Under the pieces are notes generated by a model. That model searched no databases. It worked only from the letters and a program-made list of their open reading frames with translations, and was not told where the DNA came from. Both the position numbers and the translations under genes were made by a program. This document shows, piece after piece, positions 35,634-48,469 of a DNA stretch of 64,000 nt; within the stretch, counting starts at the first letter, position 1, and each line of letters opens with the position of its first letter. This DNA comes from Diogma glabrata (Eukaryota; Arthropoda; Insecta; Diptera; Cylindrotomidae): assembly GCA_963693315.1 (NCBI GenBank), contig OY856187.1, positions 114,158,437 through 114,222,436 of the forward strand, read 5' to 3'.

Positions 35634-37870
35634 TGTTTTTGGCGTGTATTCAATACTTTTTTCCCACCGGACCGAAGCAATAATTTTTATTTAAGACACT
35701 TATTGTTAAAATTTAATTGTGATTCAAATAATTAACGTTGCTAATCAATTTATAAAATAATGTTATTTTAATCATCTTCTACATTATCTTTATGATAGAC
35801 ATGATCTTGGTTCATATGATTTTGTTTACAGTGTAAAGTTTTATAAATTTGGATAACATAGTTATTTTTACTCAGCTAATTTTGGATCGTTTTGAATATT
35901 TAGGTGTGGAACAGGTGTTTTCTGTATTTTAAAACATTATTACGTTTGGTTTTAAAATTAATAATATGGCGAAATTAGTCTGTTAACTATACATTGTGCA
36001 TATCCAACTATGGTAAAACCGTTTCATTTTTTGATTGTTTTTAGCTTTATATGAAAAATTACTATGTAACAGTGAAAACTTAAATGTGGGGTTTATTGTG
36101 CTAAGTTAATCAGTTAGATTAGATTAATGCAATAGTGTTCTATACATATATAATCTAAATCTTAATAACGTTTTTGTAAGTTTAAATAAGTTTACTTAAT
36201 TATTTGTAAATCAATTTAATTTACTTAAATTTGCAAAATTATTGCTGAATTTAAGCAGCGAGATAACTCAACAGATAATTGTTTTTGCAATTTGTTTACG
36301 AAACGAAATACCTGTCTGTAATTTTAGTATGGTTTTAGGTAAAATACTAAATCTTTAGAAAAACAAAACACAAAAAGGCACCTTGGGTTTCGCAATCCTT
36401 GAAAATTTAATTTAAAAATTGGTGAACAATTTCTCAGAATAATTTTGTTTGTAAAGCCCTATTTATTATTATCTTATAAACAAAAAAAGTTATATAAAAT
36501 TGGTAAATTTCTTTTACGCCATTTACCGACGTTTTTGAAAAATAAAAACAAACAAAAAATTTAATAAAAATATAAATCGCTTTTATCATTGTAATATTTT
36601 TATAAAATATTACTTAGCACCTTTTAAACAAAAGTTACAGGAGTTAAATTACTGGAAAATGCCATTACAAATACTTAAGTGAAAAATCAAACATTACAGT
36701 TCATAAAACTGACCCAAAATATAACTTTCTTAATTTGTATTTTCGTCCTTGTGTTGAACTAATACATTAATTTAAATATAAATGTTGCATTGCTTATCTT
36801 AATCTTGATCGTTTTTGCAAATTTTTAAGTGTTTTTCAAACCGTATAAAAAAGTTCAGTCTATTTAATCAATATAAAATTGAATGTTTTAAACGGTTGTA
36901 ATAAATTTTAGGTTGGCCAAACAGACCGATGTTTCTTAAGAGAAACAAGTCAAATTACAAAAAGTTATTATTCATCGATTATCCACAAACAAAAATTATC
37001 CACAAACAAGGAAGTTCGTTGATATTGTTGGAATTTTAAATAAAATAAAAATATGTTTATTTAAATTTATATTCCTATCATTTTGTCTTTTCGATAAAAT
37101 ACATGCTTTTCACGCAAATTTGGCTATGATACAAATTTATTTAAGTGTCAAAACTAAACAAGTAAGTATATTATTGTTATAAGTAAAACAAGTTTAAGTT
37201 GTCTTTTATAGTGCAGCTTTGAGCATTTATTTAACCATTATTTTGTCTGATTTGTAATTTACAATTTAAACTTACATCGAAAACATAAAGTCTGCTTTGG
37301 CTTGGCCCACCTTATTTAAAACACAGAACAACCACTGCCATATAATTTACTGATCATTCAACGCATTTGCAAAAGAAAAGTTAAAGCTGTCAAATAACCA
37401 TCTCAGGAAGAACTAATTCTTTTTCATTCAAAAACTATGATTATCAAAATAGAACATAATTAAACTAAATAAAAATATTAAATTTAATCAATCAACATAA
37501 CTTTAAATATAGGAAAAAAATACAAAACATTTATTAATAAATTTATTTTAGAATCGCCACGCCTTCGTTTTACTACAAATAGATAAAAAAAAATAATCGT
37601 ACACTAGAGTATCTCGTTAGTATCTATCTACATGTAAGATATATAAATTATAGAAACTAAGGAAATAATGTTAAGAATAACCTTAAATAAAAATAGAATT
37701 ATATTAACATATGTTTGTAAAATAAGTAAAAAAAATTTCATGATCACATCGATTGAATACTTAGATCTATGTTTCTTCTTATATTTATTTCTTGTTATTA
37801 TTTAAATTAAAATATTTGTTTGTGTTGTGACAATACAAATTGATACATTTATCAGTAGTAATCTCCCAAG
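35634..37870. other. AT-rich intergenic DNA, nothing recognised
   Basis: No open frame of note, no hairpin longer than background, no repeat shared with the rest of the window was seen. Confidence 0.5.
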
Positions 37871-38003
37871 GGCGGTGATAATTCGAAATAATTTTTTGTC
37901 AAAAATTTCGAAAGCAAGTATATTGATAAAAGCACGGCCGAGGGCTATTATCAATACCACTTGCTTGAGGAATTTTTCAAAAAATTAAGAGAATTTATCA
38001 ACG
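37871..38003. mobile_element. Hairpin repeat family H, copy 1
   Basis: GCAAGTATATTGATA (37914-37928) pairs with TATCAATACCACTTGC (37949-37964) around a GC-rich loop (CACGGCCGAGGG), and the flanks TGATAATTCG... and ...GAATTTATCA pair further out. A diverged copy lies at 63010-63130. Confidence 0.75.
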
Positions 38004-38065
38004 AACGAGGGGAATTCGTTTAGAAAATTTTTTGCCATTTTTCATTTCTTTATACGTTTTTTATG

Positions 38066-38151
38066 AATTATACGTTGGCCTACTGCGATATCAGTTAATT
38101 ATTTCAAAAATTATCTGATAATTTTTAATATTCCAGTAGGCCAGACGTATA
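38066..38151. repeat. Hairpin with ~18-bp arms
   Basis: TTATACGTTGGCCTACTG is mirrored by CAGTAGGCCAGACGTATAA with one extra base, around ~49 bp of AT-rich DNA with an inner TTATCTGATAA. Confidence 0.8.
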
Positions 38152-38270
38152 ACTATTTGTTATTAGTATAATTCAAATGTTATTGGTGAAATTGAATGAT
38201 GTCATTACATATTAGAGAATTTCATTGGGTTAAATTAAAATAAAACTAAGGCAAAAAATTTTGTTATAAT

Positions 38271-41200
38271 TCCTTATACCAGCATTAAATTAATATTTTC
38301 TTTAGATAATAAACTTGATAGAATTTTGTAAGAAGTTTATTGGGAAGTAAGTGTAAATTCTAAAGTTAAAATAAGACACTGGTGACTTTAGTCTGTAATA
38401 CCAATAACTCTCTTTTCAATAATGCCAACCTCGTTAAAAAAAGACGAATGGGAATAAATCTTTAGAAAATGTCAACCAACTTGATTAGAATAAAGCACCC
38501 TTATGCGTATAAGGTCAATGCTACACTTTCTCTAAAGCATTCATTGCCAAGATGCATGTTTTGGAGTTACTATGATTTGACCGTACAAGTTTTCAATGTT
38601 GACATATACATATCTACCTTTTATATATAAAACTAGACTAGTAAGTTTTACGTCATAATTTTTACTCACTAGTCACTACTTAGCTAAGCACCACAAATTT
38701 TAGCCGATTGCGTTTCGTATATTGATTGGCATGAAATGATTTCCTTATATCTGTTTGTCATTATTGTTTACATGCAGTTCAATGAGATCTAGCTGATACC
38801 ACAATGTTTCTGTTTCGCAACTGTTTTGATTCAACTAATAAGATTAAAACTTATTTTTACACTCTTATATGCAATTGCTGTCAATGACATGATTTTAGGC
38901 AATATCTATGCTTTGAAAATGATCCAGATGCAGAAGGTGGTTCCCCAGTGTAGGAAACGTTCAGTGACATGCACAATAAGATGTTATCTGGTGTATACTG
39001 CTGCTACATATCAAGCTCACATTTTCCGACAAACACATAAGTGCATGAGGTACGAATGTATGTACATTTCGTGCACTTTCTTAAAACTAAATTTCAAGTT
39101 TTTTTTAGTGTATTAAATTTTAATAAAAATCAGAAATAAAAAAGATGAAATACGATGAAATGAAATAGATGAACTCCATATTATGGAAATGTTTTTATAT
39201 TAGATTATATGGGATTTTTTGCAATAAATTTCTAGATAAAAAATATTATTAATTTTCTGCAAATTTCTAAATTTTATAAAAGAATAAATTTAATAATTTT
39301 TAGAATATAATGATTTTTTTAAATCATTAAAATTAATTATTTTAAGTTGCTCGTTTGTTTTTTGTATTTGTTTTTATTACCTTCACAAAAAAATTATTTC
39401 GCACATAAAATTACATATAAATAAGTTAAAGTTCATCAATTTTTGAGTTTTAGTATTCGAGAAATATGTGTCTGATATGTGTGCGTATATATGTGACAAG
39501 GCATTTTAGTGTTTTACGACATGTGCACGGTATGGTGCATATCATGCCCAACCATGTGTTACGTACAATTTGTAAGATAAAATTAATTTGTGTGTTAGTA
39601 CCTAATTTATTATTTCGTAAAAGATAGACAGAGAATTGCAAAAACTTCAAATACAAGCTTTTCAGGGATTTTTCAGACATCAAAATAGAATTTTTTTTGT
39701 GAATAAAAGAGTTGAAAAAAAGGGAAATTGAATAAACTTAATTATAATTAAATTAATTTTTTTTATTTGTCTGTTTATTGTAGATATATACTGTAGATAT
39801 AGAACGTAGAGTTAACGCTATTGGTTGAGAAAAGTATGTAGTCTTAATAATTTTTTTGTCTTAGTAATGAGCTAATTAAATGCTAGCTAAACAATTCCAT
39901 ACGGGTGTGATGAATCTCTTGTTACCGGTTTGCTATTTTTTTTTGTCCGATGTATATATTCCAAATTATTTCTAATACATATCCAACATATATTAGCATT
40001 TATTTGACATTTATTTAAAAAAAATTGCTGCTCTTTTCCATTTTTTACCAAATGAATCAAAACAAATTTGCAGTATTTATTAAACAGTTGATGAACTTAG
40101 CCTCACTCTTTATTTTTTATTATTAATCAATAAATTGAAATTTTTTATAAATTCATTAATTTAGTAGTTGTTTCACAATCAAAGATTCACAATTAAACAA
40201 TAAATTTTCTAGAATACCGTACGAATAATAGTACAGTTTCATTGTCTTAGTTTAATGTTTTGCAACTCTAACATTTCCAGCCAAATGGGAATTTTTTGAG
40301 CAAGCGATCTTATCAGAATTATGGAGTGAAAACTAGAACTAAGGTTAAAACTAGAACTAAGGTTAAAAAAATCTACTACAATTGTGTTATTGCTGATATC
40401 TCAACAATAATACCGACAGCCAAAAGAAACAAACAAAAACTGGAACTGGAACTGTTTTTCTTTCAATTTGCAATATCCTCTTTTCTTTATTTTTATCTAT
40501 ATTTATAAACAATCAATGTCTTCTCTGTGCTATTCAAAGTTTTTTTTCTGTTTAGTCAAATCATATTATTTACACGAAACAATAGACCTATTAGTCCTTT
40601 TAAAATTTTCACTGAACAGTGCTATAAAACTCACAGAACTTTTTATCTATTGATTTTTTTGCCATCTAGTTGCATGCGAGATGTGTTTCATGTTGGTTGT
40701 AATTATTTAAATAATCAGTTGCTCGTGTTTCCCTCCATAATGCAACAAGACGTGTAGGCGAGAATTGAATATCAAAAAAATTTGAAACGTTTTCCCATTT
40801 AAGCCGCCCGCTCCCGTTTTGTCATTTTAAATATCAACAAACAATTTAATAGTAAGTAACACCAATTCCAACCAATGGTGACCAATTTTCATTTCCACAT
40901 TATTTTTCCATAAAAGGATAAATAAAAAAATAAACAACACAAAATATATTAGTATACAGTTTTGTTTTCTTACGTATATATATTTATATAATTTTTCGTG
41001 TCTCCACCAATCTTAGTATAATTTCCAATTTTGGGAAACAATCATGATGTCATTTTGAATTGTGTGTGGAGACATATATAATAAGTTTTTAATAAAATGG
41101 AAAATAAATAACAAAGCTACGATTTGAGAATGAGAAATTCATCATATTTTCATTTTTGGTGTTTTAAGTTAACACATAAGATCTGAAGTAAGATTAAATC

Positions 41201-41561
41201 AAATTATTCGTTAAATATGAACTTTGTGTAACAAGAACCGTTTTTCTTGTTCGCGTCTGAGTTTTTGGAAAACAAAACAAAAAAATTCAAAAACAAATAA
41301 GCCTTAAAAACCACTGGTTGCTCAAGTTCAATTTTAGTTGTTGTACGGCAACATTTTGATTCAATATTCCCCATCGTTTTGAATTTTTGTTTGTTTTAAG
41401 ATCAGAATTAATTAATTAATTTTCGATTAAAAAATAACTTAAATGATACAGGGAATCAAAACATTGGACATTAGGGAAGTCCTGAACTTTTACATGAACC
41501 TTCCTCTTCCGGTTCTAAAAAGTATTCTAAAAGTTCCCACCTCAGCTAGCGCCTCGTTCCA
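38271..41561. other. Intergenic DNA, no supported gene
   Basis: A 96-codon frame at 38826-39116 (+) has several cysteines, but no family or exon signals were recognised; the frame at 39450-39683 (-) is similar in quality. AAAACTAGAACTAAGGTT is repeated in tandem at about 40327-40365. Confidence 0.4.
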
Positions 41562-41611
41562 CTTACGTCAAAAATCTTTAGCTTTACGTCCTTGTATCAT
41601 AATGTACTATT
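41562..41611 (-). repeat. Half copy of the hairpin element at 42.9 kb
   Basis: TTAGCTTTACGTCCTTGTATCATAATGTACTATT is the reverse complement of the left arm of 42882-42996. Confidence 0.8.
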
Positions 41612-42881
41612 AAAGTAAGTAATAGTTTTACATCCGGTTCCTGGCATGTTCAATTTTTTTCTAAAACTTTTCAATTGCTATTAAGGGTTAAAAATATGTT
41701 CTATTAATAGTTAAAATTTATTACTAAAAATTAATTATGATATGTAATATAAATAAGATTTAAAATCAACCTAATAATTATGATCCTGATTTTAGAACGA
41801 GTGTTCGAGAATGTGATGATTATTGTGTTTGTGATTATTGTGAAAAATCGTAATTTACAATATACTCTAGAATTTTTAAAGTGTAAATGATAGTATCATT
41901 TTGAAGTTGATGTTAAGTAATTAGGAAGGTTAGTGTTTTTCGGTCAACTGTACTGGCATATTCTAGGAAATAATCCTATAGGTTTTCTTCGGTTTGCTCA
42001 GTAAGTATGCTAAATTTCAATATTAGGTATTTGAGTGCAACCAACCTTTTACATAAGACCGTACTCTATATCGATTTCGTGAATGTTTTGAAACTTGTAG
42101 GAGGTCTACTGATAACATATGGCCATTATCTAAACCAAAAATTTAAAAAATAAGCCAATCATTAACTTATGATGCAGTATTAAACGCGTGTTAAACGCGC
42201 CTTAAAATATGTTCAACATGATATCTAGGTATATTTAAAGCTTTTTAAATGTGTGTTGTGATTCAATGCTAAATATGTTGATTTTATTAAAAAACAAAAT
42301 CTAACAAATACACAAACAACAAAGCCCAGTTTTAATTAACTAATCAATTGTAGGCACTCGAAAAACCCTTTAGAAACAAGACTCTTTATATGTTGTTCAC
42401 ATTGCTGGTGATCTTCTCTGCCAAACGATAATCATCCACGAAACATTTCAGTATGTATGTATCTTCTTTAAGAATTTCAATCCTGGAGACTCAATTGTTA
42501 GTCAAAGATACAGGGATTATCGAAAATCACTTCTGGACATTAGTAAATGAATTAAAACTAATTAACCTTTATGGGTATTTTCATTAAAAGTAAAAATTTT
42601 TATATTTTAAATTCATTCTATATCAATTGCCCCACATTTATTTGTCCCTGTATGAAGCGTTATCGTTAAGTTTAAGGCTGAATCTGTTTCCGTCTAGGTT
42701 CGGTTCCTTTATCCTCCCGAACCCTATAATACTAGATTTTTTTTTACAACTATTATTGTGTCCGTTATTACGCTTAACAGAATAAAATAAACAAGTAATT
42801 TTATTCTGGTGCGCGAATCAGTGCAACACAATCCAGTTGTACTAAGCTCTGAAATATGTTATATTTTTTAATGCATTTTAT

Positions 42882-42996
42882 AATAGTACATTATGATGCA
42901 AGGACGTAAAGCTAAACATTTTGGACGAATGTGGAGTTTTATCCCACATACCCACATTAAGTCCAAAATAGCTTACGTCCGTGCGTCATATACTAT
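42882..42996. mobile_element. Snap-back MITE, ~50-bp arms
   Basis: AATAGTACATTATGATGCAAGGACGTAAAGCTAA... is mirrored by ...TAGCTTACGTCCGTGCGTCATATACTATT. Short loop near 42937-42950. A single-arm relative lies 1.3 kb upstream. Confidence 0.85.
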
Positions 42997-43049
42997 TTTT
43001 TATTCGCCGCAAGCAAAATATTTAAAAAAAATTGTTTATTCTAAATCAA

Positions 43050-43430
43050 AATTATAAATTTGCATAAATTTTGAAATAAAAATATGTTGAAAAAGCAATC
43101 TTTGACTAAATATTTGTTATTTTTTTTCAAAATAATTGTACAACTATGACAACAAACAATAACAAATATTTTATTTGGATAATGAAATTTTGAATTAAAT
43201 AGGTGATTTGATAAAAATTTCGATTTTTTATAGAATTTAAACAAATACAAATGTTTTTTACTTTTTTAGACGTAACTATGGCAACAAAATATATGGTTAA
43301 AAAGTGACACTTTAAGGCCGCAAATCACAGTATTAAAGTAACACTTTAATATATATAGGCGAATAAAAATATGTTGATTGTTGTTTATAAAAAAATCAAC
43401 AAAAACATAAAACAGTACATATACAAAAAA
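43050..43430 (+). repeat. Dispersed repeat family D
   Basis: Contains CAACTATGACAACAAA, AACAAATATTTTATTTGGAT, TTTTTTAGACGTAACTATGGC, ATATATGGTTAAAAAGTGACAC and TTTAATATATATAGGCGAATAAAA. The last part recurs at 52016-52800, where it is split by a solo LTR, and the first part at 59225-59440. Function unknown. Confidence 0.7.
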
Positions 43431-43449
43431 TAATAAATTCAAACTAAAG

Positions 43450-45380
43450 CGCATGTAGTATGTACCTTCTCAACTAATAAACAAGTCAAAGGCAACTATG
43501 ATTTCATTTGAAGTTAAATTTGAAATGAGAAAAAATTAGTTTATTTTGTTTTTCATTTGTTGTAAATTTGATATATTTCATTATAGGACGTTTCCTTTGC
43601 AAAATATCAAATACTCACATAGATATTGAAATTGAATAAAATCTATTTATTCTCTTCCATTTAATTATATCAGCTTTATTTGTATGTTTTTTCGATAATA
43701 ATAGTATGTATTATTGTATTGTTTTCTAACCTAAAGCCTAATGAGCTTAACCTATTGTCTAATGAAAATTTTCCTTTAAAAAAATTATCATTATTCAATT
43801 GGTATGGTATCATTATTCAATTGGTCAAATTGTTTTGATTTCATTAAAATTATTTTCAAATTATAATCACAGTGGCTTTGATAAGTTTTGTTCAAAAATC
43901 AAACTTTAATTTTAATTCTCTTATTTCGTTTAGTTGAACTTGGTTGATTGTGTGAGAAGGGAGTTTTTTATCATCAGGGTTTTTTTTATTAAGAAATTTT
44001 ATTTATCAATTAAAACAATAAAGATTTATTGTTATAATTGAAGAAAATATTTTTATTTTTTATAATACACAATTCTTTGTCAGAGAATAAAGTATTGTAA
44101 TCGATTCGTGAATAATGAATTTTATCTCTCGCAAATTAAAATTCTCGCTCGTGCCTTGCTCAAATTTTAAACTTTTGCTTGAGAATAAACTACTTCATTA
44201 TTTACTCATTGATTAAACTACTATTAATTGTTTTGAATTAATATTAGAAAAAAAAATAAAATGAAATTTTCTGTTTTTGAAGTTATACTTCTTTACGCTC
44301 GTTGTAAACATTTTGATGGGGTGTTGGTCGAGAAACCGCGTCACGCTTTTTGAAGTTACATTTTAACCTTTATGCTGTATGGTAATAAAGACGAAATTTG
44401 TGAATCAACCTTATGCAGTATGGTAATAAAGACGCAATTACTAAATCAATCATTTTCTATAATAATAAAACATTATCCGCTTAGTTATCTTTGATCAATT
44501 TTTTTTTTTACGTTTTGGAATTATCCTTAAAATGAATATTTAATGTATAATGTGACAAACAAATATGTACATATATATGAAAAGTATGTTAAATTATTTT
44601 TTAACAAATACATAATTAACTAATTTACAACAAATATGTTCTTATGGTTTGCAATTATATAAAATATGAACATATTTCTATGCATTAGCACCAATACGAT
44701 ACATATAAGCATTGCTTATATATGATTAAACAAACCTGCTTGCATTAGCAGAACTGCCCTCAAATGTTCCAAAAATTGGATATTGACGTTTCTTTTCCTC
44801 TTCTTAGAAACATTGATGAACCAAGAATTTGCATTAGAACCTTAGTACCGAAAAAAAGGATTATGAACAATATCAAAGCTACAGGTTTAAAGTGTTTTAC
44901 TTATTGAGTGAAATATGCTTCTCCATTACTTTCAAAGCTATTATTGTTATTGCAAGGGATCTATAAAATATATGCAAATATGTTAACAAATGTTGTGATT
45001 TGACTGTTTTAATAATAATATATAAGTCTGAATTTACAAATGAAATTAGTCTTATTATTATTTTTTCCAATTTTTGTTTTAAGTTGTGGGAAGGAATGTC
45101 GAAATAAGACGATGACCATAAAGCGATAAAACCCATTAAACGAAAATATTCACTAAAAATGGTGGTATTCTTTAACCGGCCGGCGTATGCATCAATGTAG
45201 TAGAGTATTTATTGCAGACAATCGATAAAATGTATTTGCAAATTGCAATACGACCCTCTTCAGAACAGAAAAATTTCTGGATTGATAAATGAATATAAGA
45301 CTACATGAAATAGGACGCTAAACCAGTAGCAATGAACCAGTGTACCTATTTTATATGACGAGTACGGTGGTTTCGGAGTA
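43450..45380. other. AT-rich intergenic DNA
   Basis: Nothing gene-like. ACCTTTATGCTGTATGGTAATAAAGACG is repeated with small changes at about 44371 and 44411. TATCATTATTCAATTGG is doubled near 43787-43825. Confidence 0.45.
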
Positions 45381-45384
45381 AGTA

Positions 45385-45440
45385 ATTGACAATTGTGACA
45401 TCCAATAAACAAATATATTTACGCTCACCTAATTGTTCGT
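45385..45440 (-). pseudogene. Small LINE reverse transcriptase scrap
   Basis: The minus strand reads LLDVTIVN, matching LLGVTVSN of the LINE at 14.35 kb with ~75% nucleotide agreement (TGTGACATCCAATAAACAAAT). Confidence 0.55.
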
Positions 45441-45842
45441 TGACATTTCGACATATTGAATTATATGAATTAAATCTTTGGAATAAAATTTTAACTTTTT
45501 TCTAACCTTAATCTTTTGCCATCTACATTTATAAAAATTATTTAATTATTATTTGCCTGTCAATGTGTTTTAATTTTAACATACATTTAATATGTAAATT
45601 TATCTATAGCTTTAGAGACATTTACTTAATGGGTTTTGCTGACTGCAAAATGATATTCTACACAACATAAACTTCATTGCAACTATTGAGGTTTATGTTT
45701 CCATGGAATGACCCGATACTATTACATTTTTTTCAAACTTTTTATATATTAGTAATAAAATAAGTTAAATTAAATGACATTAAAAAAAACTATAGGAGAA
45801 TTTACTCAAAAAAAAATAGTTTTCAACCACTTTATCTGGGAA

Positions 45843-45874
45843 GCACGGGCATCGCCGTGCGGGTACCTTCTAGT
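45843..45874 (+). mobile_element. Helitron-type 3' terminus
   Basis: A GC-rich hairpin GCACGG-GCATCG-CCGTGC (45843-45860) is followed after 9 bases by CTAG (45870-45873) and T. Helitron transposons end with a short hairpin about ten bases before CTRR, inserted before T. The surrounding DNA is very AT-rich, so this GC patch is conspicuous. The matching 5' TC end was not found, so the element's length is unknown; its body would lie upstream. Confidence 0.65.
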
Positions 45875-45889
45875 AATTAATAATTATTA

Positions 45890-46060
45890 GTTTTTTGAAT
45901 AATATTTTTTTGTATTTATTTAATATTTTTTTTAATAGTATTTTTTTTTTGAATAATATTTTTTTTGAATAATATTTTTTTTTATTTTTGGATAGTATTT
46001 TTTTTTTTAATATTTTTTTTTTTTAATAATATTTTTGTTGTTTTTTTAGTTATTTTTTCT
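45890..46060. repeat. T-rich imperfect tandem array
   Basis: About 20-bp units of the form TTTTTTTGAATAATATT with variable T runs. Confidence 0.85.
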
Positions 46061-46312
46061 TTTTAATGTATCCTATCTGCCTGACTGTGTGCGTGTGTGC
46101 GAGTGAATGGCCAAAGAAGTATAACTTCCACCGTCTGGTCCGACGCAGACCCTACTTTTTTTTCTATTCATTTTATCAATGAATTTTATTAATGATTTCA
46201 ATAGTTAATACATGTTACTTTTGCTCGAAAAACTAAATATATCATTAAACACTAACGCAACAAAATACTATTTGCAATAAAATGGTATTCTCGCTCGCAA
46301 TTATAACTATAA

Positions 46313-46395
46313 TTTTTTATAAAATATGTTGTTTAATAGGAACAACACATGTGTCACAACAACACATAAAAACCAAGGCCTAGGTCTCAAAATTA
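46313..46395 (-). mobile_element. Very short LINE 3' tail
   Basis: TATAAAATATGTTGTTTAATAGGAAC and GTGTCACAACAACACATAAA match the 3' UTR of the LINE at 13.7 kb; truncation leaves only ~80 bp. Confidence 0.75.
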
Positions 46396-46565
46396 TTTAA
46401 AAAAAAACACTATCTTGTTTGGCCACCCATTTTCTTGCTACATTTACAATTTTTTAATTTCTAGTTAATGTATTGTAGCATTAATTTTAAAAATACATTT
46501 TTATGATATTTAATTACTTTGAGTTTTTGTTAGACTACCATATTCATTGGCTTGGTTTTACCTTG

Positions 46566-46814
46566 CTAAGTGGTTTGGCAATCAGTGATATTGTCGGCTG
46601 TTAGGCCGGCTGTCATATACTTTAATACATTCATCGACATGGTTGAAGGTTGTAGGTACGACTTCACTCGCAGCACTGCTAATGATTTCACGTGATCATT
46701 AAAACTATTTTCTAGATTTACGAAAACATAAGAAAGGTCATTAGATCTTACGCTTTCGTCCCTGTTTTGACTGATATGACTCAACTCACTTTGGATCACT
46801 TCAAACAATTGCAA
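46566..46814 (-). CDS. Hypothetical protein fragment
   Basis: An 82-codon minus-strand frame starting MQLFEVIQSELSHISQNRDE, rich in Ser, Asn, Val and Asp, and better balanced than typical AT-rich noise. It lies just downstream, on the same strand, of a gypsy reverse transcriptase relic (46955-47465), so it might be a decayed retroelement segment, but it does not look like RNase H or integrase. Unrecognised. Confidence 0.25.
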   Translation of the reverse strand: MQLFEVIQSELSHISQNRDESVRSNDLSYVFVNLENSFNDHVKSLAVLRVKSYLQPSTMSMNVLKYMTAGLTADNITDCQTT

Positions 46815-46954
46815 GAAGTTATTTGTTAACAGTCAAATAATTTGCTATGGCAGAATCACAAGTGCGAATAAACTCTTTCTCATAGTTTCGATACTGTAAT
46901 ATTGGGGGTTTCATCAATAAACTTTTATAAATTATATAACGGCTTTTCTATTTA

Positions 46955-47465
46955 TTTACTCGGGACAAAATTTACGACAATATCTAACCAACCCAAAAAA
47001 CGATTTAACAGCTGGAGTAGACTTTGGTGTTGGATAATACTGAATTGGTTCAATTTTCGAAGCGTTTGGTTTTATTCCTTCTGGTGTGATAATGTGTCCT
47101 AAAAAATACATTTCAGGCCTTAAAAATTGTTATTTATTAGCGTTTTATTTTAAATTAAATTTTCTAAGGCATTTGAAGATATCAACCATATTTAAATTAT
47201 GATCATCTAGATTTTTCCTGAAAATTTCGACATTGTTTAAATATACTATACTTTATTTTTACTCTTTTACGTTCAAATAAAATTATGTTCATTAAACACG
47301 GAAAAGAACTTGGAGCGTTTTTCAAAGCCATACTCATTCTGGTAAATTGATAATAACCAATACCATCTGAAAACGAAGTTTTGAGCTATCATCAACAGTG
47401 ATGGTAACATCAATGGAATTTAATGGTAACTGTTTGCTAGATCAATTACTATAAAATTTTCGAAA
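46955..47465 (-). pseudogene. Ty3/gypsy reverse transcriptase relic
   Basis: Read on the minus strand from 47465 down: a VIDLANSYH block (matching the IDLxxGYHQI motif), an LKNAPSSFPCLMN block (matching LxNAPxTFQRLMN), then YFLGHIITPEGIKPN and VKSFFGLVRYCRKFCPE, which are the classic post-catalytic gypsy RT blocks. The YxDD catalytic region between them is disrupted by stops and shifts. It differs from the relic at 18.7-20.4 kb, so a second gypsy lineage is present. Confidence 0.88.
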
Positions 47466-47868
47466 TATTTGGTAAAGGATAACAATCACGAGAATATCAT
47501 GTAAGCAACGACAGTTAACGACAGCTCGCCATTTTTTTCCTTATTTAAAAATTTTTCGGAACACAAAGCAGAGGAAAATTCCACTACGATTTGGATTCTT
47601 CAACTATTTCACCAATGTTATGGAAAAGAATTGATTTATTTTAAATATTTAATTCAACAAAAGTTTAACAATATTTATTTAACACTAACAATTATTTACT
47701 AACCGTACATAAGATAACTACATACCTCGACAATGGATTAATTCCAAGTGGACGATTAATAATTTAAATTAAATAACTTATTGAGTATATCAAAATATAA
47801 CAAACACAGACGTACTTATATTAATACAGTCCTTACATTATTACAAACATATTTATATTATCGGTTGT

Positions 47869-48070
47869 AATACCACGAGTCACTGAAATTTTTTCGAAAA
47901 TTTTTTGATTTTACGAATTAAATTATTTAGCAACACTGCGAATCAAAGCGCACAATAAACCGAAGGACGAGTGGTTTAAGTAGTGGTTTGATTGAGCAGT
48001 GTTGCTTCAAAATAATTTAATGAGTAAAATTGAAAAATTTTCGAAAAAAATTTCAATGAAGAGTGGTATT
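47869..48070. mobile_element. Snap-back MITE, ~65-bp arms
   Basis: TACCACGAGTCACTGAAATTTTTTCGAAAATTTTT... is mirrored by ...AAAATTTTTTTCGAAAAT.. TGAAGAGTGGTA. Inner CAACACTGC / GCAGTGTTG words extend the pairing. The centre has AACCACT-type repeats. Confidence 0.85.
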
Positions 48071-48269
48071 TAATGAGATAATTTTTTTTTAATTATAATT
48101 TTGTTTACAATATAATTATTAGTTTCTAAATAAAATTCTTTCTACAAATTATTCAATAATACAAAATTATGTAAAAATGCAATTCACAAATAATAAAAAT
48201 GTCCGTTTTCATTCACAAATGGTTGCATGTTTATGTTTATTTGTCAAAAATAAATTACAAATTTATAAC

Positions 48270-48465
48270 AGTTATGCGCCTACTAAGATAAAATTATATT
48301 TCATTTTGTTAGAAGAAAAAATGACAACAAAGAATTTTCATAACGACAAAGCAAAATTATCGACGACAAGAAGAATTGGCGACAGTTAAAGCAAAGCCTA
48401 CTGTTTAAATATCATAGTTTGTATGAATAAAAAATAAAATTTCTGACAGCAAAAAAAATTATCAT
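48270..48465 (+). repeat. Dispersed repeat family E, copy 1
   Basis: GCGCCTACTAAGATAAAATTATATTTCATT, GGCGACAGTTAAAGCAAAGCC, TATCATAGTTTGTATGAAT and TTTCTGACAGCAAAAAAA recur in the same order at 54210-54382. Confidence 0.75.
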
Positions 48466-48469
48466 AGTA

